Of a stretch of 64,000 bases of DNA, positions 44,730 through 54,715 are shown one piece after another; positions within the stretch are counted from its first letter, which is position 1, and every line of letters begins with the position of its first letter. Origin of the DNA: Planococcus sp. PAMC 21323 (GTDB taxonomy: Bacteria; Bacillota; Bacilli; Bacillales_A; Planococcaceae); the NCBI RefSeq assembly GCF_000785555.1, contig NZ_CP009129.1:620001-684000 (forward strand), in the 5' to 3' direction. A program made the translations under genes and the position numbers. Below the pieces are notes generated by a model. That model was given only the letters and a program-made list of their open reading frames with translations, did not search any database and was not told the DNA's origin.

Positions 44730-44754
44730 TATACTAGCTATTCTAAAGCACGTT

Positions 44755-44800
44755 AAAACAACCAAACTCGTCAATCTATTGATGAATTTGGTTGTTTTTT
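44755..44800 (+). terminator. Terminator of the aminotransferase gene
   Basis: The stem AAAACAACCAAA pairs with TTTGGTTGTTTT, with inner TCAA/TTGA pairing, followed by T6. Confidence 0.85.
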
Positions 44801-44981
44801 ATTTTTTCAATATAAGAATAAAAGAATATAAGAATTGACTATATTTTCAGAATACTGTAAAGTTAATACTACTATTTGAGAAAATCCGGAGATTTCTAAC
44901 GGGCGCTCAAGAGCTAGAAGTTTCCAAGACAGGAGGAACTGCTATAGGAAGAACGAGACATTTAGAGAAGGAGGAATTTAA

Positions 44982-46538
44982 ATGAATATAACAGCAGCAC
45001 TCAGACAAAATGCTAAACGCTTTCCAGACAAGGTGGCCATTTCTTGTGATGGAAGAACTTACTCATACCAAATACTAAACGAAGAAATCAATCGAATGGC
45101 GAATGGACTAGTAGAAACTGGCTTACAAAAAGGTGATAAGGTTTCGCTATTTATGAAAAACTCGGATTATAATGTTCTAGCATTTTTTGCGGTTTTAAAA
45201 GCTGGCGGTGTTGCCGTGCCTGTTAATTACCGGTTAAATGCAGAGGAAAGTGGATACATTTTCGGACAATCCGAAAGTAGATTTATTTTTTGTGATGCCG
45301 AATTTGAGGGTATAATTATAGAAGGAAAGGGACGAGCAACCTCACTTCAACAAGTAATTGTCCATCCTACTCCTGTAAATAACGATTATCTGAGTTGGGA
45401 AAGTGTATTAAGCGACAGTGCATTAGAACCGTCGGTCGAAGTATTAAATACCGATAATGCTGAAATTCTTTATACATCTGGCACTACTGGAAAACCAAAA
45501 GGTGCGTTGTTTGATCATCAGCGTCTTGCAAATGTCAGTGCGTCGTTTGTTTTTGGTGTCGGACTAGATGCTGAGGACCGTATTCTTCATGCAGTGCCAC
45601 TGTTTCACTCGGTTCAATTAAACCTTTATTTATTCACTGGTATTTTGCTTGGAACGTCCAACATCATCTTATCTGAATTTGATCCTGAACATGTAATCCA
45701 GGCAATTGAAGAATTCCAAGTATCTGTGTTCTTTGGCTTACCAGATATGTACGAAGCTTTATTGCTTGCACCTAATGCAGAAACAGCTAACTTGTCTTCT
45801 GTCACCAAATGTATGTATGGGGCAGATCCCATCGATCCGGAACTTGTCAAAAAAGCAATGGATTTTTTCGGTCACCAGCAATTTTATAATTTATGTTTGC
45901 TAACTGAAGGTGGACCAGGAGGAGTCTTTTTACTACCAGAACAGCATGAAGCTAAATTGGGATCAGGTGGAAAGCCGATGTATTTCATGGAAGTGCGGGT
46001 AGTGGATGATGACTTTAAAGATGTTCAACCCGGTTTGATTGGTGAATTTGTTATAAAAGGCAATACCGTGATGAAGGAATATTACAACAAACCGCAGGAA
46101 ACAGAAGAAGCTTTCCATGACGGATGGTTATTGACTGGAGATTTAGCGACAATTGACGAAGATGGGTTTATCTCGCTCGTTGATCGTAAAGCAGACCGCA
46201 TCATTTCAGCTGGAGAAAATATTTTTTCGATTGAAGTAGAACAGGTCACGGCAAATCATCCTCAAGTGGCAGAAGCAGCAACTGTTGGTTTACCAGAAGA
46301 AGAGTGGGGAGAGATTGTGGGTGTCATCATTGTGCCTGAAGAGGGAGAAACGATCGAAGAAGATCAATTAATGGATTACTACTTGGAGCATCTTCCTGGA
46401 TATAAAATTCCTAAGAAATATAAGATTGTTGAGTTGTTACCGAAAAATGCTTCAGGAAAGATTATGAAATACAAACTACGGGAGCTGCATATTAGTGAAT
46501 TTGAATGGTTCCGAAAAGTTCCGGAGAGCCGATATTAA
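44982..46538 (+). CDS. Acyl-CoA ligase (AMP-binding)
   Basis: 518 residues with phosphate loop YTSGTTGKPKGALFDH (about residue 165), GWLLTGDLATIDEDGF, VDRKADRIISAGENIFSIEVEQ and C-terminal NASGKIMKYKL with the adenylation lysine. It belongs to the same superfamily as the ligase at 9218, but the two are clearly different proteins, not a recent duplicate. It forms an acyl-CoA from an unknown acid. ATG 44982 follows GAAGGAGGAATT. No linked beta-oxidation genes. Confidence 0.9.
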   Translation: MNITAALRQNAKRFPDKVAISCDGRTYSYQILNEEINRMANGLVETGLQKGDKVSLFMKNSDYNVLAFFAVLKAGGVAVPVNYRLNAEESGYIFGQSESRFIFCDAEFEGIIIEGKGRATSLQQVIVHPTPVNNDYLSWESVLSDSALEPSVEVLNTDNAEILYTSGTTGKPKGALFDHQRLANVSASFVFGVGLDAEDRILHAVPLFHSVQLNLYLFTGILLGTSNIILSEFDPEHVIQAIEEFQVSVFFGLPDMYEALLLAPNAETANLSSVTKCMYGADPIDPELVKKAMDFFGHQQFYNLCLLTEGGPGGVFLLPEQHEAKLGSGGKPMYFMEVRVVDDDFKDVQPGLIGEFVIKGNTVMKEYYNKPQETEEAFHDGWLLTGDLATIDEDGFISLVDRKADRIISAGENIFSIEVEQVTANHPQVAEAATVGLPEEEWGEIVGVIIVPEEGETIEEDQLMDYYLEHLPGYKIPKKYKIVELLPKNASGKIMKYKLRELHISEFEWFRKVPESRY

Positions 46539-46554
46539 CTTTACAGCTCTATTA

Positions 46555-46593
46555 AAATGCCCCGCAGCCAATAAAAGGCTACGGGGCATTTTT
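46555..46593. terminator. Bidirectional terminator
   Basis: The stem ATGCCCCG...AGCC pairs with GGCT...CGGGGCAT, between the convergent ligase and aldolase genes, followed by T5. Confidence 0.88.
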
Positions 46594-46599
46594 GTGTGT

Positions 46600-47490
46600 T
46601 TAAGTTATTGAAGCTTCGTAGATGTCTTTAATAGAGTTTTCTAGCATTGCGTTAAATTCTTCGTCTGTTTGATTGGCATTAACGCCTTCAGATAGAGCAC
46701 GCGAGAAGCTAGCGATTAGCCCATTATTAGCTGCTAATTTTTGATTGGCGTCATCACGTTTGTAACCACCAGACAAGGCAACTACGCGAACAACGCGTGG
46801 ATGATCAATCATTTCTTTGTAGTAATTATCTTCTGTCGGAATCGTAATTTTGATCATTACGTTTTGATCTTCGTTTAATGAGTCCAAATGCTTGAGCATT
46901 TCCTCTTTAAGAATTTTTTCGGACTGTTCTTTGTCTTTACTGTTAATATCCACTTCGGGTTCTAGAATTGGCACTAAACCAGCAGCAAGAATTTGTTTGC
47001 CAACTTCAAATTGTTGCTCTACTACTTTTTTAATCCCATCAGCATTTGCTTCTTTAATAACAGAACGCATTTTTGTGCCGAAAATATTGCGTTCGTTGGC
47101 ACGTTTTAATAAGTCGTCTAAGTTAGGCATTGGTTTCATCACTTGAACACCATTTTCTTCATCTGCAAGTCCTTTGTCGACTTTCAAGAATGGTGCAACG
47201 CCTTTTTTCTCCCATAAATAATCAGGTGTATACTGACCTTCTACTTTACGGTCCATTGTTTGTTCAAAAAGAATTGCGCCAACAATTGAATCGGAATTGA
47301 AAGAAGGAGCAGTCATAACACGTGTCCGCATTTCGTGGATTAAGTCATACATTTCTTCTTCTGAAGAATATTGATTTTCTGATACGCCATAAAGTGCTAA
47401 AGCTTTTGGTGTACTTCCGCCACTTTGGTCAAGTGCCGCAATAAAACCTTTTCCATTTTTCACAAAGTCCATTTGTTCCTGATTCATCAT
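46600..47490 (-). CDS. fda: Fructose-bisphosphate aldolase class I
   Basis: 296 residues, the length of the small Staphylococcus-type class I aldolases. Motifs: [52 protein letters not shown], and DENVMIKI-like VMIKITIPT with the Schiff-base lysine, then [17 protein letters not shown]. It interconverts fructose 1,6-bisphosphate and the two triose phosphates without a metal. ATG 47490 or 47487 follows AGGAGTTGGG. Monocistronic. Confidence 0.94.
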   Translation of the reverse strand: MMNQEQMDFVKNGKGFIAALDQSGGSTPKALALYGVSENQYSSEEEMYDLIHEMRTRVMTAPSFNSDSIVGAILFEQTMDRKVEGQYTPDYLWEKKGVAPFLKVDKGLADEENGVQVMKPMPNLDDLLKRANERNIFGTKMRSVIKEANADGIKKVVEQQFEVGKQILAAGLVPILEPEVDINSKDKEQSEKILKEEMLKHLDSLNEDQNVMIKITIPTEDNYYKEMIDHPRVVRVVALSGGYKRDDANQKLAANNGLIASFSRALSEGVNANQTDEEFNAMLENSIKDIYEASIT

Positions 47491-47661
47491 CCCAACTCCT
47501 TAAATAAATTTTGTAAGTCAATTGGTCTATTAAAAATTTACTGTAAAGAAACTCTTTCACTGAATATTGTAACAATAATTAGAAGAAACTACAAAAAATT
47601 ATTAATCCAACCTTACTTCAGGTTTTCCCTGAATAAAAACGACTAAACGTATTTACTCCAA

Positions 47662-49134
47662 TCAAGTCCCGCAGAATGTTTGATAAGGACCGCTCGTTGG
47701 CTCTGGAGGTGATGTGTAAGCTTCTTGTTCTGGTAAATGAGCATACGGATTAGCTAATGCTTCCAACAGCTTGTGCAACGGTCTGTAATCTCCTTTGAAT
47801 TCTGCTGCTTCTAATGCTCTTTCAACTCGGTGATTGCGAGGGATAATTGCTGGGTTATTATCACGCATTAGTTGCTGACTTTGGTTTATGTTCTCCTCTT
47901 GTCGTTCGAGACGTGTTTGCCATGAGCTATGCCAAGCTTTGAAATCCTCTGTGTTGAATAGTTTGTTGCCTTCAAGCTTATCGAAAGTTAATGCACGGAA
48001 TGTATTGGTATAGTCGGCATTATTGCTATGCATTAGGTTTAGCAATTCTTCTACTAATGCTAAATCTTTTTCTTCTGTATTAAAAATACCTAGTTTTTTG
48101 CGCATGCCAGACAGCCAATTGCTTTCAAATAGCGCAATGTATTTACTTAGCTCAGCTTGTGCGATACTAACAGCTTCTTCAGGTGTGTCGTGCAGTAGTG
48201 GCAAGAGACTTTCACCAAAACGAGCCAAGTTCCAACCGGCAATCATCGGTTGATTGCCATAAGCATAACGACCTTGTGCATCGATTGAACTGAAAACAGT
48301 TTTCGGATCGAAATTGTCCATAAATGCACAAGGGCCGTAATCAATGGTTTCACCGCTTATGGCCATGTTGTCAGTATTCATCACGCCGTGAACAAAGCCA
48401 ACCAATTGCCATTTAGCTATCAATGCCGCCTGACGCTGAATGACTTCTTGGAACAATTTTAAATAGCGATTGTCACCTTCTTGAATATGTGGGAAATGTC
48501 GTTGTACTGTATAATCCGCAAGAGCTTTTAAATCTTCTTTTTCACCAAAGCGTGCGGCGTATTGAAACGTGCCAACACGGATATGGCTGTCAGCAATGCG
48601 TGTCATGATGGCTCCAGGAAGAGGAGTTTCACGCCGAACCATTTCACCGGTTTCCACAACTGCTAAACTACGAGTAGTTGGAATGCCAAGTCCGTGCATG
48701 GCTTCGCTAATCAAATATTCGCGTAGCATCGGTCTCAGTGCTGCACGACCATCGCCGCCTCTCGAATAAGGCGTCCGACCAGAACCTTTCAACTGAATGT
48801 CTACACGATTACCAGCAGGTGTTCGTTGTTCACCAATTAATAAAGCGCGTCCATCACCAAGCATGGTGAAATTGCCAAATTGATGACCGGCATAAGCTTG
48901 AGCAAGGGGAATGCTTCCTTCTGGAACTTCATTTCCAGCAAGAATCGCTACACCTTTTTTGCTCGTTAACTCATCTGGATCTAAACCAATTTTAGTTGCC
49001 AGTACTTTATTGAAAATAACCAGTTTGGGTGCCGGTACAGGATTGACCGAAAACCTGCTATAAAAAATTTCAGGCAGAAGTGAATAACTATCCTCGAGCT
49101 GCCATCCAATACGAGTTTGTTCTTTTTTATTCAT
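47662..49134 (-). CDS. selO: SelO/YdiU protein adenylyltransferase
   Basis: 490 residues. Pseudokinase-like motifs: [69 protein letters not shown], and [25 protein letters not shown] with the ion-binding Asn and Asp. SelO transfers AMP to protein side chains in redox responses. Bacterial members usually lack selenocysteine, as here: the C-terminal tail ends in TFCGT. AAAGGAGAA puts the start at ATG 49134. An ATG twelve codons earlier lacks a ribosome site. Confidence 0.93.
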   Translation of the reverse strand: MNKKEQTRIGWQLEDSYSLLPEIFYSRFSVNPVPAPKLVIFNKVLATKIGLDPDELTSKKGVAILAGNEVPEGSIPLAQAYAGHQFGNFTMLGDGRALLIGEQRTPAGNRVDIQLKGSGRTPYSRGGDGRAALRPMLREYLISEAMHGLGIPTTRSLAVVETGEMVRRETPLPGAIMTRIADSHIRVGTFQYAARFGEKEDLKALADYTVQRHFPHIQEGDNRYLKLFQEVIQRQAALIAKWQLVGFVHGVMNTDNMAISGETIDYGPCAFMDNFDPKTVFSSIDAQGRYAYGNQPMIAGWNLARFGESLLPLLHDTPEEAVSIAQAELSKYIALFESNWLSGMRKKLGIFNTEEKDLALVEELLNLMHSNNADYTNTFRALTFDKLEGNKLFNTEDFKAWHSSWQTRLERQEENINQSQQLMRDNNPAIIPRNHRVERALEAAEFKGDYRPLHKLLEALANPYAHLPEQEAYTSPPEPTSGPYQTFCGT

Positions 49135-49332
49135 GATAAATTCTCCTTTACCAATAGGATATGTATTCATTATACCTTCTTAAATCTGCAAACATGCATC
49201 TGCTGTTTGAGTGGTGTGTATAGAGTCGTAACCGAAAGCCTTTATATTTTTAGCCAAAACTAGAATTTCTCTAAAAGATAAGCATGCTCATAGCTTTAGA
49301 TGGGTAAAGAACTAGATAAGGGGGGAATCGAA

Positions 49333-50454
49333 ATGACAATTACAACACAATATATATTTGAACCATTTACTTTTACCTCGGGATTAACTGTGAAAAACCG
49401 AGTTTTGATGGCGCCTATGACGACCTCATCTTCTGATTCTAATGGGGACGTCTCGGATGCTGAGTTATTATACTATAAGCGACGCGCCGAGAGCGGCCTA
49501 GGGGCAGTTATCACAGCGTGTGCACATGTCGAACCACTCGGAATTGGTTTTCCAGGACCTTTTGGTGCAGACAGTGATGAGCGTATCGACAGTCTGAATC
49601 GTTTGGCGACAACTATTCAAGAAGGCGGTGCTAAAGCAATTTTACAGCTTTACCATGCTGGTCGTATGTCGAATGAAAAATTATTAAAAGGTGAACAGCC
49701 AGTTTCTGCAAGCTCAGTTCCCGCGTTGCGACCTGATGCAGAAACACCACGTGAAATGAAACAAGAAGAAATCGAAGCAACAATAAAAGCGTTCGGGGAA
49801 GCAACAAGGCGTGCAATTCAGGCTGGATTTGATGGAGTGGAAATTCACGGTGCCAATACCTACTTGATTCAGCAGTTTTTCTCCCCGCACTCCAATACGC
49901 GTACCGATCAATGGGGAGGCGATGTTGATGGGCGAATGGCATTTCCACTCGCTGTCATCGAGTCGATCCAAGAAGCTGTGACAAAGCATGCTGATAAACC
50001 TTTTGTGGTAGGTTATCGTATTAGCCCAGAAGAGCGAGAAGTGCCAGGAATTACGATGGACGACACGTTGAATTTCTTAACTGCCATCGCTGACCAAGGC
50101 ATCGATTATGTTCATGTTTCTGTCGGACGGTTTTTTGGTGGATCTATCCGTGAAGAAGACAGTCGGTCCCGTGTAGAAATCATTCAACAACATATTGGTA
50201 ATCGTGTCCCAGTCATCGGTGTGGGTGGATTGCAAACCTTAAGTGACGTTAAAGAAGCGTTAGCCGTCACGCCGTTAGTATCACTTGGCCACGCATTAAT
50301 TATGGATCCAGACTGGCTTTCAAAAGTTCAAAAAAGCCGTGATAAAGAAATTTACCAAGCTATCTATATAAGCAAAAGAGACCAATTAGAGATTCCGGAA
50401 AAACTTTGGAATATGGTTACTAATGCACCCGGGTGGTTCCGAGTAGAAGAATAA
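49333..50454 (+). CDS. NADH-dependent flavin oxidoreductase, Old Yellow Enzyme family
   Basis: 373 residues. FMN barrel motifs: NRVLMAPMTTSSSDSNGDVSDAELLYYKRRAESGLGAVITACAHV, LQLYHAGRMSN, the substrate-binding HGANTYLIQQFFSPHSNTRTDQWGG, and VIGVGGLQTLSDVKEAL near the phosphate site. It belongs to the group of YqiG/NemA-like ene-reductases acting on activated double bonds or nitro compounds. Physiological substrate unknown. ATG 49333 follows AAGGGGGGAA. Monocistronic. Confidence 0.9.
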   Translation: MTITTQYIFEPFTFTSGLTVKNRVLMAPMTTSSSDSNGDVSDAELLYYKRRAESGLGAVITACAHVEPLGIGFPGPFGADSDERIDSLNRLATTIQEGGAKAILQLYHAGRMSNEKLLKGEQPVSASSVPALRPDAETPREMKQEEIEATIKAFGEATRRAIQAGFDGVEIHGANTYLIQQFFSPHSNTRTDQWGGDVDGRMAFPLAVIESIQEAVTKHADKPFVVGYRISPEEREVPGITMDDTLNFLTAIADQGIDYVHVSVGRFFGGSIREEDSRSRVEIIQQHIGNRVPVIGVGGLQTLSDVKEALAVTPLVSLGHALIMDPDWLSKVQKSRDKEIYQAIYISKRDQLEIPEKLWNMVTNAPGWFRVEE

Positions 50455-50457
50455 ACT

Positions 50458-50498
50458 AAAAAAAGCGATTTTTGGTTTATTTCCAAAAATCGCTTTTT
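50458..50498. terminator. Bidirectional terminator
   Basis: The stem AAAGCGATTTTTGG pairs with CCAAAAATCGCTTT, between the convergent OYE and SDR genes. Confidence 0.9.
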
Positions 50499-50506
50499 AA
50501 TGTTAC

Positions 50507-51400
50507 TCAATGCTCGCTATTAAAGGGAAACGAAATGCCAGTTAATTGTTCGGATACAGTCCAAAGTTTACGAGAAATTTCAGAATCGGTTGCTTTACTA
50601 TGTGGCGTTCCTAATGCAGGATATCCTTTTCGTTGAAATTGACCAAGTGGTCCAATGTATTCCCCACCTGTTAAACCAGGTTCAGTTGCAGCGTAAATAC
50701 TCGACAAGGCACCCATATGAGGTGGTTGAAGAAACAAATTAGCGAGACTTTTTAGAACAGCTGGAATTTCTCGATTGCCAAGCTTTAAGATATTTGTAGC
50801 AGAAACGCCTGGGTGGCATGCAACACTTATTGTTTGGAACCCATGTTTTTTAAAACGTTTGTCTAGTTCTAATGCAAAATACAAATTAGCTAATTTACTT
50901 TGATTATAGAATTTTTTGGCTTGATAGCCTGTAGCTCCGTCAAGATTACTGAAATCAATTGAACCACGGCTATGGGCACGGCTACTAACGGTCACAATTC
51001 GTGAGTCAGGAGTTTTTTCAAGCAATGGCAGAAGTAGAGCAGTCAATGCAAAATGGCCAAGATGATTGCTGCCAAATTGCAATTCAAAGCCATCTACAGT
51101 TTTTCCAAAAGGTGGTGCCATAATCCCTGCATTATTGATCAACAAGTCGAGTGTATCGAACGATTTTCTAAACTGTTCCACAAACGACCGAATGCTATCT
51201 AAACTGGCAAGGTCGAGCGACATCACAATGATTTCGGCCGACCCATGTAGTTTCAGTAACTCTTTACGCGCTATGTGTCCCTTTTCGGTATTACGAACAG
51301 CAAGGATGACTCTTGTCTCCATTCCTATAAGACCTTTCGCCGTTTCAAATCCGAGCCCGCTATTACTACCCGTAATAACAGCAGTTTTTCCTGTAAGCAT
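50507..51400 (-). CDS. SDR-family dehydrogenase, retinol-dehydrogenase-like (paralogue A)
   Basis: 297 residues. Cofactor motif TGSNSGLG, Arg in AVRN after strand 2 (NADPH preference), NNAG, catalytic YNQSKLAN. A family-specific LQFGSNHLGHFALT stretch and a C-terminal GGEYIGP are also seen. It closely resembles the SDR at 52154, sharing these blocks and the PPHMGALSSIYAAT region. The substrate is probably a lipophilic alcohol or ketone. ATG 51400 follows AAAGGACGTG. Confidence 0.88.
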   Translation of the reverse strand: MLTGKTAVITGSNSGLGFETAKGLIGMETRVILAVRNTEKGHIARKELLKLHGSAEIIVMSLDLASLDSIRSFVEQFRKSFDTLDLLINNAGIMAPPFGKTVDGFELQFGSNHLGHFALTALLLPLLEKTPDSRIVTVSSRAHSRGSIDFSNLDGATGYQAKKFYNQSKLANLYFALELDKRFKKHGFQTISVACHPGVSATNILKLGNREIPAVLKSLANLFLQPPHMGALSSIYAATEPGLTGGEYIGPLGQFQRKGYPALGTPHSKATDSEISRKLWTVSEQLTGISFPFNSEH

Positions 51401-51602
51401 CTAATCACGTCCTTTACTTCTATTTTCCGATTTCCGATTACCGGGCATGACTGTCTTTCATTTTATCGGGTCTTTGAGTGTTTTGGAAATCATAATTTGG
51501 CAATCGATTAGAACGGGCGTTAAAATAGAGGAGAGAAATACATATAAAGAAAAAAGAGCACACTGGCGATTATCAAAGCTATTCAAAAAAGGGGCGTTGG
51601 GT

Positions 51603-52079
51603 ATGGGCTATGTAGAAGAGTTACGAAAAGTTGTTGGGCACAGCCCGTTAATATTAGTAGGTGCAGTGGTAGTTCTAGTTGACCCAGATGGACGATTGTT
51701 ACTAGAGGAACGAAAATTTCCAGAAGGTTTATGGGGGCTTCCTGGTGGGTTAATGGAACTGGGAGAATCAACTGAAGATACAGCTAAAAGGGAAGTATTA
51801 GAAGAGACAGGACTTACCGTGAGTGAACTAAGACTGATCAATGTATATTCAGGACCCAACCATTTCGTGGTGGCTAAAAACGGAGACGAATATTATGTCG
51901 TGACAACTGCTTACTATTCAGACGTCTACAGCGGCGAGTTAACTGTCGATCATGAAGAATCTTTGAGCTTTAAATTTTTTTCTCCAGAAAGGTTACCTGC
52001 CAAATTAGTCGGCAGTCATTGTACTGTGATTAAAGAATTTCTAGAGCTTCAGTGTTCTGCAGAAGTATCTAGCAAGTAA
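51603..52079 (+). CDS. NUDIX hydrolase
   Basis: 158 residues. The Nudix box reads GGLMELGESTEDTAKREVLEETGL (G-x5-E-x7-REVLEETG; the last five residues of the box match fully). The N-terminal MGYVEELRKVVGHSPLILVGAVVVLVD is typical of the YtkD/MutT-like ADP-ribose group. It hydrolyses a nucleoside-diphosphate-linked compound. The ATG at 51603 follows AAAAAGGGGCG. An in-frame ATG at 51447 is far upstream and gives an atypical extension. It sits between two SDR paralogues on the other strand. Confidence 0.88.
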   Translation: MGYVEELRKVVGHSPLILVGAVVVLVDPDGRLLLEERKFPEGLWGLPGGLMELGESTEDTAKREVLEETGLTVSELRLINVYSGPNHFVVAKNGDEYYVVTTAYYSDVYSGELTVDHEESLSFKFFSPERLPAKLVGSHCTVIKEFLELQCSAEVSSK

Positions 52080-52100
52080 TAGGCGTTTTAAATTCAAGAC

Positions 52101-52140
52101 AAAAAGACACGATCATCTTAATAAATGATCGTGTCTTTTT
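52101..52140. terminator. Bidirectional terminator
   Basis: A 16-bp exact stem (AAAAAGACACGATCAT with its complement), between the convergent NUDIX and SDR genes. Confidence 0.92.
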
Positions 52141-52153
52141 GTTTGTAGAACTA

Positions 52154-53044
52154 TTAAGCAAAATCGAATTTTACGCCGGTAAGCTTTTCAGAAACGTCCC
52201 AAAGCTTTTCAGATACTTCTTGATCCCGAGCAGATGCATGAGGGGTATCGAGTGCAGGATAGCCTTTTCTTCGTCCTTTGCCGTCTGGCCCGATGTATTC
52301 GCCACCTTTAAGTTGCAAATCTGTCGCTGCATAAACCGTCGACAAAGCACCCAGTGCGGGCGGTTGTAAAATCGAATGCATGAACGATTTCAAAAATTGC
52401 GGTGCGTCTCGCTTTCCAATTTTAAAAATATTGGTCGCAGAAATCCCTGGATGACAAGCAACGCTCAAGATTGGGATGTCGTGTTCTTTAAAGCGTTTAT
52501 CCAATTCTTGTGCAAATAATAAATTGGCAAGCTTGCTTTGACCATAAAATTTCATCGCTTTATAGCCTTTAGAACCGTCCAGATTGTCAAAATCTATACG
52601 TGCGCCTCTATGGGCTAGACTGCTAAGAGAAACTACACGAGAATGCGGTGTTTTTTTCAGCATGGGCAGCAATAGCCCAGTCAAGGCGAAATGACCAAGG
52701 TGATTACTCCCAAATTGCAGTTCAAATCCATCCTCTGTTTTCGAATAAGGAGGACCCAAGACACCTGCATTATTAATCAATAAGCTGAGTGAATCATATT
52801 GGTTTTGAAAATTTTGCGCGAATAGGCGAACACTTGCAAGGTTTGCTAAATCTAGCTCCATCACAGACACTTGTGCTTCTGAATCGCTTTCGAGAATTAC
52901 GTCACGAGCGGATTGACCTTTTTCAATATTGCGTACAGCCATCACGATATGTGTACCGAGACTAGCAAGGACTTTTGCAGCTTCTAGGCCGATGCCGCTA
53001 TTCGCCCCTGTAATAATAGCTATCTTTCCATTTAGATGTTCCAA
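52154..53044 (-). CDS. SDR-family dehydrogenase, retinol-dehydrogenase-like (paralogue B)
   Basis: 296 residues. TGANSGIG, AVRN, NNAG, catalytic YGQSKLAN, and the same LQFGSNHLGHFALTGLLLP and GGEYIGPDG blocks as the SDR at 50507, so the two arose by duplication. TTG 53044 lies about eight bases after AGGAG. No ATG fits better. Substrate unknown. Confidence 0.88.
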   Translation of the reverse strand: MEHLNGKIAIITGANSGIGLEAAKVLASLGTHIVMAVRNIEKGQSARDVILESDSEAQVSVMELDLANLASVRLFAQNFQNQYDSLSLLINNAGVLGPPYSKTEDGFELQFGSNHLGHFALTGLLLPMLKKTPHSRVVSLSSLAHRGARIDFDNLDGSKGYKAMKFYGQSKLANLLFAQELDKRFKEHDIPILSVACHPGISATNIFKIGKRDAPQFLKSFMHSILQPPALGALSTVYAATDLQLKGGEYIGPDGKGRRKGYPALDTPHASARDQEVSEKLWDVSEKLTGVKFDFA

Positions 53045-53195
53045 CCTATCAGCTCCTGAATAATCGACTTAATACTTACTTAAAAGTACCATGCCTTTCG
53101 CTAGGTAACAAATAGGAGAGTTAGAAAAATTTCCTTTACATATTTTTATCGATTAAGGGTAAAGGTAATTATCAATTAGAATCGGGAGCGATAAG

Positions 53196-53945
53196 ATGGA
53201 AAAAAATGAAAAATTAGCAGGCTTGGCCTTTTTGCTATTACTTGGCGGACTCGGCCTTGCTTCGCTATTTATTGTGTTATTTGCAGAATTGGCTGAGGAA
53301 GTTATGGAAAAAGAAGTAGAGTTTTTTGATGACTTTGTCATCAACTTTGTTCAAGCAAGTTCGAGTTCGACGATGGATACAATCATGTTCTTTTTAACTG
53401 AAATGGGATCTGTATGGTTTTTAACCTTATCGTCCATTATTGTTTTACTGGTATTAGGAGTAAAAATGAAAGATAAATGGGGCGTATTATTTTTTATTAT
53501 TGCCATAGGTGGGGGTTCTCTTTTAACCTTGTTGCTGAAGCATTTATACCTCCGAGATCGTCCAAGCATTAACGAGGCAATCGATGCAGTCGGCTACAGT
53601 TTTCCGAGCGGTCATTCAATGGGCTCGTTAATTTTTTATGGCTTTGTGATTTATCTTGTTATTCGAACACGTCAGCGACCTTGGATTCAAATGACCGCGG
53701 TTAGTGTATTGAGTTTGCTTATTATTGCAATTGGTACAAGTCGGATTTACTTGGGAGCACATTTTCCAAGTGATGTGTTGGCAGGCTATATCGCAGGTCT
53801 TATCTGGTTGATGCTTAGCTTAATTGCATTAGAATGGATTCAGTGGCACAGCAAAAGTCCAGTGCCACCTGTTCAAGCACTACGTCATTTACTTGGGCCC
53901 TTATACAAATCCGTCCTTACAAAGATCCCTTTTTTCTCAAAATAA
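53196..53945 (+). CDS. PAP2 (phosphatidic acid phosphatase type 2) membrane protein
   Basis: 249 residues, six predicted helices. The three PAP2 signature blocks are KHLYLRDRPS, SFPSGHSMGS and SRIYLGAHFPSDVLAG, with both catalytic histidines present. Members remove phosphate from phosphatidate, phosphatidylglycerol phosphate or undecaprenyl pyrophosphate. ATG 53196 follows GGGAGCG. Monocistronic. It carries a short cytoplasmic C-terminal tail. Confidence 0.9.
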   Translation: MEKNEKLAGLAFLLLLGGLGLASLFIVLFAELAEEVMEKEVEFFDDFVINFVQASSSSTMDTIMFFLTEMGSVWFLTLSSIIVLLVLGVKMKDKWGVLFFIIAIGGGSLLTLLLKHLYLRDRPSINEAIDAVGYSFPSGHSMGSLIFYGFVIYLVIRTRQRPWIQMTAVSVLSLLIIAIGTSRIYLGAHFPSDVLAGYIAGLIWLMLSLIALEWIQWHSKSPVPPVQALRHLLGPLYKSVLTKIPFFSK

Positions 53946-53965
53946 AATAGTGGAGTTATCTAAAG

Positions 53966-54008
53966 AAACCGCATGTATTAGCTAAGAGGCTAGCTACATG
54001 CGGTTTTT
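53966..54008. terminator. Bidirectional terminator
   Basis: The stem AAACCGCATGTA pairs with TACATGCGGTTT, with inner TAGCT/GGCTA pairing, between the PAP2 and TlpA-like genes. Confidence 0.88.
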
Positions 54009-54017
54009 ACTGTTTAG

Positions 54018-54521
54018 TTATTGAATTGTTTCAAAGGTATTTTTGATTTCTTCGTTACCAAAGTGACCCGTCTGATTCTTTACAAGCGTGCCATCTGATG
54101 CGATATAAACGGATGTTGGATAGCCGATGACACCGTATTCATCAAAAAATGTACCGCCTTCATCTAATAAGACTGTAATATTTTCAGCATTGGGAAAACC
54201 TTTAAACCATTTAGTAAAGGCATCGCTACTTTTTTCTGCATTAGAGCTAGGCGATACAATCGTTAACACTGTGAAGTCATTTTCTTCACCGGCTAATGTA
54301 TTCAATTCTTTCATGCCACTCAAACAAATTGAGCACCAAGAAGCCCAAAATTTCACATATACTTTTTGTCCTGCATAATCCGTAAGATTTTGCTGATTTC
54401 CTTCTAAATCTACCAATTCAAAAGGTGGCGCTACATTTTTTACGTTTTCTTCAGAGTGGGCGCATCCGCCTAATACAAAAAGGAAAGTCATTAGTATACT
54501 AATTTTTACCCACGCTTTCAT
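54018..54521 (-). CDS. TlpA/ResA-like thioredoxin-fold lipoprotein
   Basis: 167 residues. Lipoprotein signal with lipobox LGGC, then a thioredoxin fold with the active-site motif WCSIC (CxxC) and the cis-proline in GYPTSVYI. Such extracytoplasmic proteins reduce or exchange disulfides, for example during cytochrome c or methionine-sulfoxide repair. AAAGGATG gives ATG 54521. ATG 54530 overlaps it. No cytochrome genes are near, so the partner is unknown. Confidence 0.87.
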   Translation of the reverse strand: MKAWVKISILMTFLFVLGGCAHSEENVKNVAPPFELVDLEGNQQNLTDYAGQKVYVKFWASWCSICLSGMKELNTLAGEENDFTVLTIVSPSSNAEKSSDAFTKWFKGFPNAENITVLLDEGGTFFDEYGVIGYPTSVYIASDGTLVKNQTGHFGNEEIKNTFETIQ

Positions 54522-54612
54522 CGCAATCATCCTTTACTGTGAGCGAGCTTAGTAAATCTTTGTAGCTCTATCATATAGTGAAAATTCAATAAAAGACATT
54601 CGATTAACTCCA

Positions 54613-54640
54613 CAAAAACCCTCTTCTGATGAAGAGGGTT
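54613..54640 (-). terminator. Terminator of the LtaS-like gene
   Basis: The stem AACCCTCTTC pairs with GAAGAGGGTT around four bases, followed on the minus strand by T5. It lies about 75 bases beyond the LtaS-like stop. Confidence 0.82.
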
Positions 54641-54715
54641 CACTTAATAGACATAAGTATACTAAATCATAAGCTTCTAGCTCACAATAACTAGAATAGC
54701 TACAATTCTTCAAAC

